From Fischerella sp. CENA71 (GTDB taxonomy: Bacteria; Cyanobacteriota; Cyanobacteriia; Cyanobacteriales; Nostocaceae), in NCBI GenBank assembly GCA_024239075.1, contig JANBVI010000004.1, positions 237,719 through 301,718 of the forward strand: a stretch of DNA of 64,000 nt. The letters are read 5' to 3'. Position 1 is the stretch's first letter. Every line of letters begins with the position of its first letter. Positions 25,918-34,397 of this stretch are shown in pieces. The translations under genes were made by a program, and so were the position numbers. The notes beneath the pieces are model-generated. The model saw nothing but the letters and a program-made list of their open reading frames with translations. It was not told the origin of the DNA and searched no databases.

Positions 25918-26766
25918 TATACTACGGTTAATCGATAGGCTTATTGCAATTTACGCGAGATATTTTTAGAAAATTTGTCTAATGCTATACAGTTTTCTGA
26001 ATTATTAGGTAAAATCTTATAATCCCATCGAATTATCGGTCTTTTTAAGTCTCCTTTCCTCCGACAGGGCTGGATAGAAGTAGCAATTGCCCCAGCTAGA
26101 GGAATGGTTGCTCATGCTAAAGGTGATTTCAAAAAAGCAATAATGCACGCTTACATGAAATTGGTGCCAGTCATGCCAGTGAGTTTGGTTTCAACAGGTT
26201 TATCAACATGTCCTATCGCTGGCAGAAAAGCAGAGTTGGATTTATGGAATCACTGCTTGATATCACGTCCGCTAGAAAACTTGTATTATTCGTCAAGGAC
26301 GGTAATGAGAGTCTCGTTTTTGGAGCGCTATTCATCCTCTAGGCGTAAGCCTTCGGTGTAGGGTATGTAACGTAGTGGAATAATGAATCTCACAGATGTT
26401 TCGCTTCGCTCAACATGACGTTTTAAATATTTATGCAAGAAGTCTAATGTAAATACTGCTACTTATATTTCTTCTTGGATACACTCTTATTTAAATTTAT
26501 AAATGCTCAAACGTGTTGATTTTAAGTAAATATACTGTGTATCTAAATTTTATTTAAATTTTAAGTTAGATTTTAGAGATTTTGTCCCAAACCTTTTAGT
26601 AATTTGGCTTATAACATAGATATTTTAAAGCTATTTCTTATTTAAAAAAGTCTTTATTATTACTGTAATGATTAACGTTAATATAGTGTTTCTAGGAAGC
26701 GTAGTGTAATATTTTTTGCTTTTTTTGGGAAAAACCTAGATAGTCTGGGTCAACATACGCTATAAA
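25918..26766. other. Long intergenic region, one unrecognised ORF fragment
   Basis: 849 bases. From about 26065 to 26360 two overlapping plus-strand frames are open: one reads GWIEVAIAPARG then an 85-codon stretch from 26104, another reads EIGASHASEFGFNRF to FGALFIL and a stop near 26342. The frame switching suggests a decayed gene, but I recognise neither reading. The rest is AT-rich. No terminator for the Rrf2-cysK pair is expected on this side. Confidence 0.4.
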
Positions 26767-26937
26767 ATGTCTTTAGTATCAGATAGGGCATCTACAGTGA
26801 AAATACTTAAGTATGTGATTTTGAAAAAACACAGTCTTATTGATATAGCTGAAAATTTGAGTATTTTATTGCTCAAACTGGATAGGATTATTCTTTATCC
26901 ACAGTCACAGCACCTACAGCAAAGCAATACCATCAGG

Positions 26938-27078
26938 ATGGTAATCACCACTCTGGCGCTGAACTTCGGACTACAACCTCCACCACCAACTCAGGATAGT
27001 TGCTACAAAGGACTACTATTCGAGACATCTTATGATAATGATTATCCGGAAGAGCGAGGAAGCGGAAGAGTCGCCTGA
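26938..27078 (+). CDS. Short RGSGR-containing peptide, possible PatX-like HetR inhibitor
   Basis: A 46-residue product from ATG 26938 starts MVITTLALNFGLQ, has a PPPP run and one Cys, and ends YPEERGSGRVA. RGSGR is the pentapeptide by which PatS, PatX and HetN block HetR and set heterocyst spacing; in PatS and PatX it lies at or near the C-terminus, as here, and PatX precursors start with a hydrophobic export segment. The frame is open back to 26767, but a TATAAA box directly abuts that ATG, so if it is a -10 element translation must start later. No SD at normal spacing was found. Chance occurrence is possible; two extra residues follow RGSGR. Confidence 0.4.
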   Translation: MVITTLALNFGLQPPPPTQDSCYKGLLFETSYDNDYPEERGSGRVA

Positions 27079-27118
27079 GTAAATATGTAGTACTACTACA
27101 CCACACTAATTTTTATAA

Positions 27119-27174
27119 GTTTGTCGTAAGGACTTTAGTCCTCATTCTAAGCGCCCTTGGTGCTTACTACGAAC
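27119..27174. repeat. Small inverted repeat (interspersed element copy)
   Basis: GTTTGTCGTAAGGAC at the left and TGCTTACTACGAAC at the right enclose ACTTTAGTCCTCATTCTAAGCGC. Same type as 17799-17849. Confidence 0.65.
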
Positions 27175-27195
27175 TCCCTTAGCCTGTCAAAATCT

Positions 27196-27307
27196 GGCGT
27201 TGCTGAATAAGGGGATGATTTAGGCTGACACGGAGACGGGGAGATGCGATGACACGGTGATTATTTTTTATGCAAATTCCAAAATCATCCCGCAATTATG
27301 CAACGCC
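27196..27307. mobile_element. MITE-like element, 112 bp
   Basis: Imperfect terminal inverted repeats of about 26 bp: GGCGTTGC-TGAATAA-GGGGATGATTT at the left, and AAATCATCCCG-CAATTAT-GCAACGCC at the right. The centre includes the GC-rich GACACGGAGACGGGGAG repeat. One end of the same element is found at 14616-14641 and another at 41540-41565. No ORF, so it must depend on a transposase elsewhere. Confidence 0.75.
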
Positions 27308-27611
27308 CAAAATCTTTATGGCAAATTAGTAGGTGCGTTGTCGTTTACAAACGCACCCTACCAAAATTTCAAATTAACTTGCGTAATCCAGATCAAATAG
27401 CCAGATAGTTGATTGCTCAAGAAAAAGTTACACCTAATTTAATAGAAGCAATGAAGCAAGAATTAGATGCACTCAAAAATAGCCAAGATAGTATTTTGAT
27501 TTATCCTTTTCAGCAAATGAGAGCCATAAAATGAGTGTGTTAAAAGGCAATTAAGTCAACATGGGAATTTATACCGCCCCTCCCCTAACCCCCAAATTAG
27601 TGGTTAGATGT
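27308..27611. other. Intergenic, with a short hairpin and a gene remnant
   Basis: An inverted repeat GTAGGTGCGTTG/CAAACGCACCCTAC is near 27329-27362. From TTG 27409 to TGA 27534 a 41-codon frame reads LIAQEKVTPNLIEAMKQELD and ends QQMRAIK; it looks like the C-terminal end of a lost gene, family not recognised. Confidence 0.4.
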
Positions 27612-27785
27612 CTAATGTCTTTCCTTATCAATTTCTCCCTCAAATGGTTGCACACCTGTTTCTGGGTAATTGTCATCTCTAGGAGTAAAAATTCTCACAA
27701 ATCCGCCGTATATGTAACGAAAAACTTGCTGAGGAGCTTCTATAATTTTCTGCCAAATACTGTTTTTGTTTGTTGTATTAGTCAT
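27612..27785 (-). CDS. Small hypothetical protein (57 aa)
   Basis: Reading left from ATG 27785 gives 57 residues starting MTNTTNKNSIWQKIIEAPQQ and ending EGEIDKERH. A clear GGAG Shine-Dalgarno lies nine to ten bases upstream on the minus strand (GGAGAATATTAT then ATG), which decides for this frame over the longer 79-codon ORF on the other strand. The protein has an amphipathic first half (VFRYIYGGFVRIF) and an acidic end. I do not recognise a family. It is on the same strand as the small heat-shock gene, 86 bases downstream of it, and may be co-transcribed. Confidence 0.6.
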   Translation of the reverse strand: MTNTTNKNSIWQKIIEAPQQVFRYIYGGFVRIFTPRDDNYPETGVQPFEGEIDKERH

Positions 27786-27870
27786 ATAATATTCTCCTAA
27801 ATTGTTGGAAAATGTTGAAAAGTGTTGAAAAATTTTTTAACAATTATCTCAGCATCTTTTTGATTAATGC

Positions 27871-28425
27871 TTAATTAGTGCCAACTTCAGCAGCAGCACG
27901 AGTATGCATGGTTTCTTGTAAGTGTGCTTGATGCTGACGTTCTTTTGTCATTGCTTCTCGCGCCGCCTCTTGCACGGTGAGATCCACTTTTACCACATTA
28001 CGTTTAGCTGCTTCGACTTTAGGAAGGGTTAGTGTCAATACACCGTTTTTAAATTCAGCTTTGACTTGCTCATTTTTAACAGGAACTGGTAAAGGTACTA
28101 TCCGTTGAAACTGACCATAGCGGAATTCGCTTCTGACAAAACCTTTATCTTGTTCTTGTTTTTCTTGTTTATATTCTCCAGCAATTGCAACCACATCTGT
28201 GCTGACTTCCACATCTAAGTCTTTAGCTTCCATACCTGGAACTTCAGCCTTGAGAATAATGTCTGTATCGGTTTCTTTTAATTCAACAGCTGGTGTCCAA
28301 ATTGCATTGATTTTTGGAAACAGACTCTCATGTTCTTGACCATGCATCCACTCATCAAGCAGATGATTGATTTGTTGACGTATGGTATCGATTTCTCTAA
28401 AAGGTTGCCAACGAATGATAGACAT
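27871..28425 (-). CDS. Small heat-shock protein, Hsp20/alpha-crystallin family
   Basis: The 184-residue ATP-independent chaperone starts at ATG 28425 (MSIIRWQPFREIDTIRQQINHLLDEW), which has GGGGGAGAGGAT just upstream; the 43 codons before it are not typical and are rejected. The alpha-crystallin domain runs from about IWTPAVELKETDTDIILKAE to GVLTLTLPKVEA (residues 52-144), with the G-V-L-T-L-x-L-P motif intact. The tail (EAAREAMTKERQHQAHLQ) is longer than usual. Such proteins hold unfolding proteins at membranes and in the cytosol during heat or light stress. Upstream lies only AT-rich DNA; no CIRCE-like repeat was seen. Confidence 0.92.
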   Translation of the reverse strand: MSIIRWQPFREIDTIRQQINHLLDEWMHGQEHESLFPKINAIWTPAVELKETDTDIILKAEVPGMEAKDLDVEVSTDVVAIAGEYKQEKQEQDKGFVRSEFRYGQFQRIVPLPVPVKNEQVKAEFKNGVLTLTLPKVEAAKRNVVKVDLTVQEAAREAMTKERQHQAHLQETMHTRAAAEVGTN

Positions 28426-28612
28426 ATCCTCTCCCCCTTTTATGAGTAATAATTTTTTGTTTCGAGTCAAGAATTCTTCGGGGATCAACCTTGTGATAGC
28501 TGGCTCTACTTTCAGAGTAGGAAAAGAATATGAGGAACTTGTGAAGATATTCAAAAATTACGAATAATGAATTACAAATTATAAATTATTGTTTATTTAT
28601 GATACATAATTA

Positions 28613-28993
28613 TTATAGATTCCAACCCAAAGCTGACGCCACTTGAGAAGCTAATTCTAAAGGATTGAATGGTTTAGCGATCGCAGCCTTTATACCCAAC
28701 TGAGCATAACGGCGACGATCAGAAGCTTGGATCTTTGCAGTTAGTAAAATCACTGGGATCGCTTTTGTTGCTTGATTATTTTGTAATTTTTCAAAAGTAG
28801 CCAGTCCATCCATTTCTGGCATCATCACATCTAGCAGAATAGCATCTGGTTGGTCATTTTCGGCCTTGCTGATACCTTCTTTTCCAGAACCTGCTGTTAA
28901 CACTTGCCAACCTGCTACTGTTTCTAGGCAAATTTTAGCGACTTCTTGAATATATTCTTCATTATCAATTACCAAGACTTTTTTATTTGTCAT
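28613..28993 (-). CDS. CheY-like response regulator (single REC domain)
   Basis: The 126-residue protein is one receiver domain. The acidic pair is in VLVIDNEEY (residues 5-13, D-N-E variant of the usual DD), the phospho-acceptor Asp is in AILLDVMMPEMDG near 51-63, Thr in VILLTAKIQ near 85 and Lys in AAIAKPFNP near 106. The gene follows the large hybrid kinase by 14 bases on the same strand, so it is very probably its co-transcribed partner. Confidence 0.93.
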   Translation of the reverse strand: MTNKKVLVIDNEEYIQEVAKICLETVAGWQVLTAGSGKEGISKAENDQPDAILLDVMMPEMDGLATFEKLQNNQATKAIPVILLTAKIQASDRRRYAQLGIKAAIAKPFNPLELASQVASALGWNL

Positions 28994-29007
28994 TCTTATC
29001 GTCCTGA

Positions 29008-32000
29008 TTAGAAATTATTCTGTCTTTTTAACTCCGCATTCGATTGTATAACTTGGTGCAATAAATTCATCACCCGATCTTCAAATTCTTGTGGTGTCAC
29101 TTGTCCTTTTTCCAGAAATTCTGTGTATCCTAGTTTGAGTCGTTTTCTCTCATAGTCTTCTAGTTCTTTCGCCGAATAAATCATCAATGGAATTTTGCAA
29201 AGTTGATTGTGTTGTTGTAGCCATTCCACAACTGTAAACCCATCACCTTCAGGTAGAATCAAATCTAGAATCAGCAAATCAGGTTTCACTTTTTGGCTGA
29301 GACGAATTGCTTCTTTGCCTGTTTTGGCATGGACAATATTAATATCATGTAGCTTAAATCGAGTCTGCAAAACTTCTGCCAAATCAAGATCATCTTCAAC
29401 CAACAACACACAAATTTGTTTAGCAGAATTTGTGAGTGCTTGTCGTAACGACTCAAACAACAAGCTTTCTTCTAAAGGTTTACTAACCCAATTCACAAAA
29501 TCTTGATTTGGTTGGTTGTTATAAGTAGGTGTGCAAACACTGCAAATAATGATCGGAATATCTTGAGTATCAACCCGTTGTTTGAGAACTGTCATTGTTT
29601 CCCAACCATTCATACCGGGCATGAGTAAATCTAGTAAAATCACATCTGGATGTTGAGCAGATGCAGTTGCGATCGCCTCTTCACCATTAGCAACTGTAAC
29701 TACTCGATAGTGGCGTTTCTCCAACAGAGTTTGTAAGTTTCTACGAATATTAGGATCATCATCACAAACTAACACCAAAGGTACATGATCCCGATCATGG
29801 TCTTCTAATTCACCAATGTGAGAAACCTGTAATACAGGTAATGTAAAGTAAAAACTACTGCCCTCACCCAATTGACTATCTACCCAAATTTGACCTCCAT
29901 GCTGCTGGACAATACTTTTACAAATCGCCAAACCCAAACCAGTACCCTCATGATTGCGTGAATCCGAAGAATCCACTTGTTGAAAGCGCTCAAATATACT
30001 CTCTAATTTATCAGATGGGATACCACGCCCAGTGTCACGAACTGTGAATAAGATAGTGGGAGAGGAAAAAGACGCGGAGACGCAAAGACGCGGAGACGGG
30101 GAGAGTATTTCATCTGTATTCCTCGTGTCCCCGTTTCCCTCATCTCCCCGCGTCCCCGTGTCCTCTTCATTCACCCTGTCCCCGCATCCCCGCGTCGGCG
30201 CGTCCTCTTCCCCATTCCTCAACTCTGCACTTAACCAAACTGTAGAATCAGCAATAGAAAATTTGATTGCATTACTTAGTAAGTTTGTCAGGGTTTGCAC
30301 AATGCGATCAGGATCTGCCCATAGCTGTTGAGATAAGCTAGACACCGAGAGAGTTACCTGAGCTTTGTCAGCTAGGGGTTGGATAACATCTATGGCTTCG
30401 GCGATCAAATCAGCAACATTGCAGGTTTGTTTTTCCATCTTGACTTTACCTGACTCAATGCGCTCGATATCAAGGATGTCGTTGATCAGCCTCACAAGAC
30501 GTTCAGTACTATCCACAGCAATTTGCAGCAAGCGTTTTCCCTGTTCTGAATCGGGTTTGATTAAATTACTGGCTAACATTCCCAAGGAACCGTGAATTGA
30601 AGTTAGGGGTGTGCGGAGTTCGTGACTGACAACAGAAACAAATTCATCTTTCATTCGCTCTACTTGCTTGCGATCGCTTACGTCTTGCAAGTAAACCGTA
30701 TACACTATTTCTTGACCCAGTTTTAATTTAGAAATAGAAGCCTCTGCTGGAAACTCTGCACCATCTTTGCGCCGCCCGTAAATTTCCCGACGTTCTCCCA
30801 TCCTTCGGGCAACTTTTGGAGACTGACCAAAGTCTGATACATACTGTCGATGTGCCTTGGTATACTGTGATGGGAGCAATAAATCTAGGGGCTGTCCCAA
30901 AACTTCTTGGCTAGTGTAACCAAAGATTTTCTCTGCACCTTGGTTAAACAGAGTAATATTTTGACTGCTATCAATAGAAATAATTGCATCATCTGCAATA
31001 GATACTATACCAGCAAACATCGCTTGGGAATTCCGCAGTTCTTCTTGGGCGCGTTGGCGTTCGTTGAGTTCAGACTGGAGTTGTTCGTTAATTCTAGTTA
31101 ACTGGACTGTGCGTTCTGCTACTGGCAATTCCAATTCATCTTTAGCTTGGCGTAATTCTTGTTCTATTGTCGCTTGTTGAGGCAGACGGGTGTTGAGTTT
31201 CGTCTCTGTTTGCGTATTTCCTGTTTGATAAATTTCTCGCATCCGCCGTAAGCTAACCCGTTCTAAGCGATTGATAATCCTAGTAATCAGTTCTGGTCCC
31301 ACAATGGGTTTGCTCACAAAATCATCTGCACCAACGGCAAAAACCTGATTAACAATATCAGCATCGTTATGAACCGTGAGAAATAGGATTGGTAGTTCAC
31401 TCCATTGGGGATCATTTCGTACGACTTGACAAATTTCTATACCATTTACACCTGGTATTTCTACATCGAGAATGAGCAAATCTGGCGTGACTGCTTCCAG
31501 AGTTTCCCAAAAATGAAGGGTATTTTCCAAGGTAGTTACTTTGATTCCCCAAGGCGTCAGTAATTTTTTTAACAATTCTCCGATTTTTGGATCATCGTCT
31601 ACAGCAAGTATGTGTGCTTCTGCATGGGGAGAATCTTGCAACACTTGATTAACTGCTTCTAGCACTTGGTTAGCAGACATTGGTTTGGGTAAAAAGGTGT
31701 GTCCACCATTGCGAGCAGCTTGTAAACGGTTGCTAAAATCACTGTCTTTGGTCAAAACTATTACTGGTACAGGGGGCTTACGCTGATGCAGTTCTGCTAA
31801 CAGGTTGAAACTGTCTTCGTGATCTGAAGAAATATCCGGGTCTAATAGTACGATACTAGGATGGTTTTGATAGAGAATATTTCTGGCAGTTATAGTATCA
31901 GTAGCGATCGCCACCTGTAAATTTTTGTGATGAGCGGCTTGTTGAATTTGCTCGGTGAAAGTGCGATCGCAATCTACCACCAACAACAAAGGATGCTCAT

Positions 32001-33204
32001 CTTCAGAATCGAGCCTAGATTTTATTTCCTGTTCATTACCTGCAATTTCCTGGCGCAATTGCTGTACCCACCCAACAAACTGAGTAGTGTCATCTACACT
32101 CAAGGTTTTATTCGCTTTTAGCAACTGCTCAATTTTGCGTGCTAGTTGGGAACCAACAGCAAAACCAAAAGTACCTAATGATCCAGCAAGAGTATGTGCC
32201 TCTTGTAAAGCCTGTTTTTGTAGCTTTTGATTTAATCCTTGACTGTTAGCATGATTAGCAGCTTGCTCCAACAATGCTACCTGTTCTTCTACCCTAGCTT
32301 TATATTTATGCCAAACTCCAGCAATAGCCGCAAGTGTCTGTGGTTGAGAAGACGGGACTGTAATAGACGTGTTTTCTGAAGACTCGGAGAAGGAGAGACG
32401 CTGTGACGCTTCTGAAGACGTGGTGACGCGGTGAGGTGGTGACGCGGAGAGTGTCTCATCTGTATTCTCCGTGTCTCCGTGTCCCCCTTGTCTCCCTTGT
32501 CCCCCATCTCCCCGCGTCCCCCTCTCTTCTCTGCGTGGTTTCAACCGATAACCAATACCATAGACTGTTTCAATTAAATCCCCTGGCGCACCCACAGCTT
32601 TTAATTTTTGTCGTAATCCTTTAATATGGGTGCGAACAGCTTCTTCTCCTGGTATGTCCTCATAAGACCAGAGATGCTCCAAAATCATCCCGCAGCTAAA
32701 AACTCGGCGGCTATTTCGCAAAAGCAGCTCCAGTAAAGCATATTCCTTGGGAGTTAATGATAATAGCTCTTCAGCGTAGGTAACTTCACAACTTGTGGGA
32801 TCAAGTAGTAAATTACCCCATTCTAAAACTGGTTGGGATGCTACACTACCACGACGTAACAGCGCCCTGATCCGAGCAACTAATTCTTCTTCATCAAAGG
32901 GTTTGACAAGGTAGTCATCTGCGCCAGCATCCAAACCAATCGCCTTTTCATGACTGCTATCACAACCAGTCAATAACAAAATTGGCATTTGCAAACCACG
33001 TGCTCTGATTTGGCGACACAGAGTAATACCATCTATCTCCGGTATGATAACATCTAGGAGAATTAAATCGTAATCATAAGTTTGTATTAAATCCCAAGCT
33101 GTCTGACCATTTGAGGCTACTTCCACAGCATAATTGTAATTACTAAGGACGGCAGCAAGTACATGGGCAACTAGCTCATCATCCTCGACAATTAATATCT
33201 TCAT
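29008..33204 (-). CDS. Multi-domain hybrid histidine kinase with DNA-binding head
   Basis: A 1398-residue signalling protein. Order: REC1 (1-118, phospho-Asp in LILLDVIIPEIDG), OmpR-type winged helix (about 125-222, AVRTHIKGLRQKLK), linker of repeat-derived sequence (223-290), HPt-like helix bundle (about 300-395, AHTLAGSLGTFGFA), REC2 (405-520), REC3 (530-650), coiled coil, PAS (about 725-845), HisKA (VVSHELRTPLTS near 860), HATPase with a repeat-derived insert (about 990-1050) before the G1 box FTVRDTGRGIP, REC4 (1138-1255) and REC5 (1262-1380). So sensing, phosphorelay and DNA binding are in one chain. The repeats stay in frame. A single REC protein follows. Confidence 0.92.
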   Translation of the reverse strand: MKILIVEDDELVAHVLAAVLSNYNYAVEVASNGQTAWDLIQTYDYDLILLDVIIPEIDGITLCRQIRARGLQMPILLLTGCDSSHEKAIGLDAGADDYLVKPFDEEELVARIRALLRRGSVASQPVLEWGNLLLDPTSCEVTYAEELLSLTPKEYALLELLLRNSRRVFSCGMILEHLWSYEDIPGEEAVRTHIKGLRQKLKAVGAPGDLIETVYGIGYRLKPRREERGTRGDGGQGRQGGHGDTENTDETLSASPPHRVTTSSEASQRLSFSESSENTSITVPSSQPQTLAAIAGVWHKYKARVEEQVALLEQAANHANSQGLNQKLQKQALQEAHTLAGSLGTFGFAVGSQLARKIEQLLKANKTLSVDDTTQFVGWVQQLRQEIAGNEQEIKSRLDSEDEHPLLLVVDCDRTFTEQIQQAAHHKNLQVAIATDTITARNILYQNHPSIVLLDPDISSDHEDSFNLLAELHQRKPPVPVIVLTKDSDFSNRLQAARNGGHTFLPKPMSANQVLEAVNQVLQDSPHAEAHILAVDDDPKIGELLKKLLTPWGIKVTTLENTLHFWETLEAVTPDLLILDVEIPGVNGIEICQVVRNDPQWSELPILFLTVHNDADIVNQVFAVGADDFVSKPIVGPELITRIINRLERVSLRRMREIYQTGNTQTETKLNTRLPQQATIEQELRQAKDELELPVAERTVQLTRINEQLQSELNERQRAQEELRNSQAMFAGIVSIADDAIISIDSSQNITLFNQGAEKIFGYTSQEVLGQPLDLLLPSQYTKAHRQYVSDFGQSPKVARRMGERREIYGRRKDGAEFPAEASISKLKLGQEIVYTVYLQDVSDRKQVERMKDEFVSVVSHELRTPLTSIHGSLGMLASNLIKPDSEQGKRLLQIAVDSTERLVRLINDILDIERIESGKVKMEKQTCNVADLIAEAIDVIQPLADKAQVTLSVSSLSQQLWADPDRIVQTLTNLLSNAIKFSIADSTVWLSAELRNGEEDAPTRGCGDRVNEEDTGTRGDEGNGDTRNTDEILSPSPRLCVSASFSSPTILFTVRDTGRGIPSDKLESIFERFQQVDSSDSRNHEGTGLGLAICKSIVQQHGGQIWVDSQLGEGSSFYFTLPVLQVSHIGELEDHDRDHVPLVLVCDDDPNIRRNLQTLLEKRHYRVVTVANGEEAIATASAQHPDVILLDLLMPGMNGWETMTVLKQRVDTQDIPIIICSVCTPTYNNQPNQDFVNWVSKPLEESLLFESLRQALTNSAKQICVLLVEDDLDLAEVLQTRFKLHDINIVHAKTGKEAIRLSQKVKPDLLILDLILPEGDGFTVVEWLQQHNQLCKIPLMIYSAKELEDYERKRLKLGYTEFLEKGQVTPQEFEDRVMNLLHQVIQSNAELKRQNNF
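30065..30215. repeat. GC-rich short repeat inside the kinase gene
   Basis: Runs of GACGCGGAGACGC and CCCGCGTCCCCGTGTCC type repeat sit in frame inside the HATPase domain. They belong to the same family as the intergenic repeat at 3788. Confidence 0.75.
32380..32525. repeat. GC-rich short repeat inside the kinase gene (second site)
   Basis: GACGCGGTGAGGTGGTGACGCGG and TCCGTGTCTCCGTGTCCCCC type repeats (given here in parts) code for the linker between the winged helix and the HPt-like domain. Confidence 0.7.
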
Positions 33205-33474
33205 TGTAAAAAGTTAAATTATATTTATCAAACCAAAAGCCTACATAGGAATTCGGTTTGGTTTATAAACTTATTAGTTGAGCCAGGGAACGCTTAAAAG
33301 AAAGTGTACTGAGTTCTGTTTAAAAATCAGACAGGAATCCTATAGACACAAATAATTAAAATTTAAGTCAAAAAATAGCCACCACTGTGATTTTAAAAAA
33401 GATATCAAAAAGAGTTCATCTCGCTTTACAAAAGTCTAACCTTATTTTACAGATATTAATAAAGGAATATAATC

Positions 33475-34329
33475 GTGAGCTTTCTGATCGGTTGCGCTGT
33501 TTGGGCATATAAAGGCTGGGTAGGCGAACTTTTTCCCCCAGGTACTCGCCCTGCTGATTTTCTCCATCTTTATAGTCGTCGTTTCACGACAGTGGAAGGT
33601 AATACTACATTTTACGCTATACCCAATCAAGAAACTGTAGCTCGCTGGGCAACTGATACACCACCAGGCTTTGAATTTTGCTTAAAATTACCACGAGATA
33701 TTACCCACAATCAACAGCTGCAACCTCATATCGCTGATGCTGGGAAATTTATCGAGAGGATGCGTCCTTTAGGTAAGCGTCTTGGCCCGATTTTTGCCCA
33801 GTTACCGCCTAGCTATGCACCGCCATTAATTGACGATCTCACCGCTTTTTTGTCAGCTTGGCCTCATACAGAAATACCACTCGCTTTGGAAGTGCGACAC
33901 CGTGACTGGTTCAAAGAACCCCACGCAAGTAATTTAACTGCACTACTCGAAAAATTAGGTGTGGGAAGAGTATTGCTAGACACTCGCCCGATCTACACTG
34001 GCGATGATGATCCTCAGCTAGAATCAGAACGACGTAAACCCAAACTACCAGTCCAATTTAGCATCACAGCACCTTTTAGTTTAATTCGGTTTATTTCTCA
34101 TCCCAATTTAGAAATTAATCAGCCTTTTATGGCAGAGTGGGTAACACAAATTCAGCAATGGTTGCAGCAAGGAAAGCGAATATATTTCTTTGTTCATTGT
34201 CCCGTAGAAGAGCGATCGCCAAGCACAGCCCGTTACTTCCAAAAATTACTCGAACAAAGCGGTGTCAAAGTCCCGCCCCTCCCCTGGGATAACTTAGATT
34301 CTCCACCCAATCAACTTAATCTTTGGTAA
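33475..34329 (+). CDS. DUF72 family protein (YecE-like)
   Basis: The 284-residue protein has the TIM-barrel-like DUF72 layout: FLIGCAVWAYKGWVGELFPPG at the start, FTTVEGNTTFYAIP near 37-50, FEFCLKLPRDITH near 66-78, then ALEVRHRDWF near 138-147 and FFVHCPVEERSPSTARYFQKLL near 238-259. Start is GTG at 33475. The family is widespread and uncharacterised in enzymology; proposals include nucleic-acid-related hydrolase functions. Stands alone between the kinase and aroE. Confidence 0.88.
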   Translation: MSFLIGCAVWAYKGWVGELFPPGTRPADFLHLYSRRFTTVEGNTTFYAIPNQETVARWATDTPPGFEFCLKLPRDITHNQQLQPHIADAGKFIERMRPLGKRLGPIFAQLPPSYAPPLIDDLTAFLSAWPHTEIPLALEVRHRDWFKEPHASNLTALLEKLGVGRVLLDTRPIYTGDDDPQLESERRKPKLPVQFSITAPFSLIRFISHPNLEINQPFMAEWVTQIQQWLQQGKRIYFFVHCPVEERSPSTARYFQKLLEQSGVKVPPLPWDNLDSPPNQLNLW

Positions 34330-34366
34330 TGGTCATTGGTCATTTGTCATTTGTCATTTGTCAATG
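34329..34366. repeat. Heptamer STRR
   Basis: Tandem GTCATTT/GTCATTG heptamers directly after the DUF72 stop. Confidence 0.75.
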
Positions 34367-34397
34367 GTATTTATTCTCTCCCTTGTCCCCAATCCCT

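Noticed and set aside
26104-26361. 85-codon ORF in the 25.9-26.8 kb gap as an intact gene
   Set aside because: No SD, no family, and a second overlapping frame looks just as protein-like in parts. Treated as possible decayed sequence only.
27561-27800. 79-codon plus-strand ORF
   Set aside because: It is opposite a 57-residue frame with a proper ribosome-binding site and better composition.
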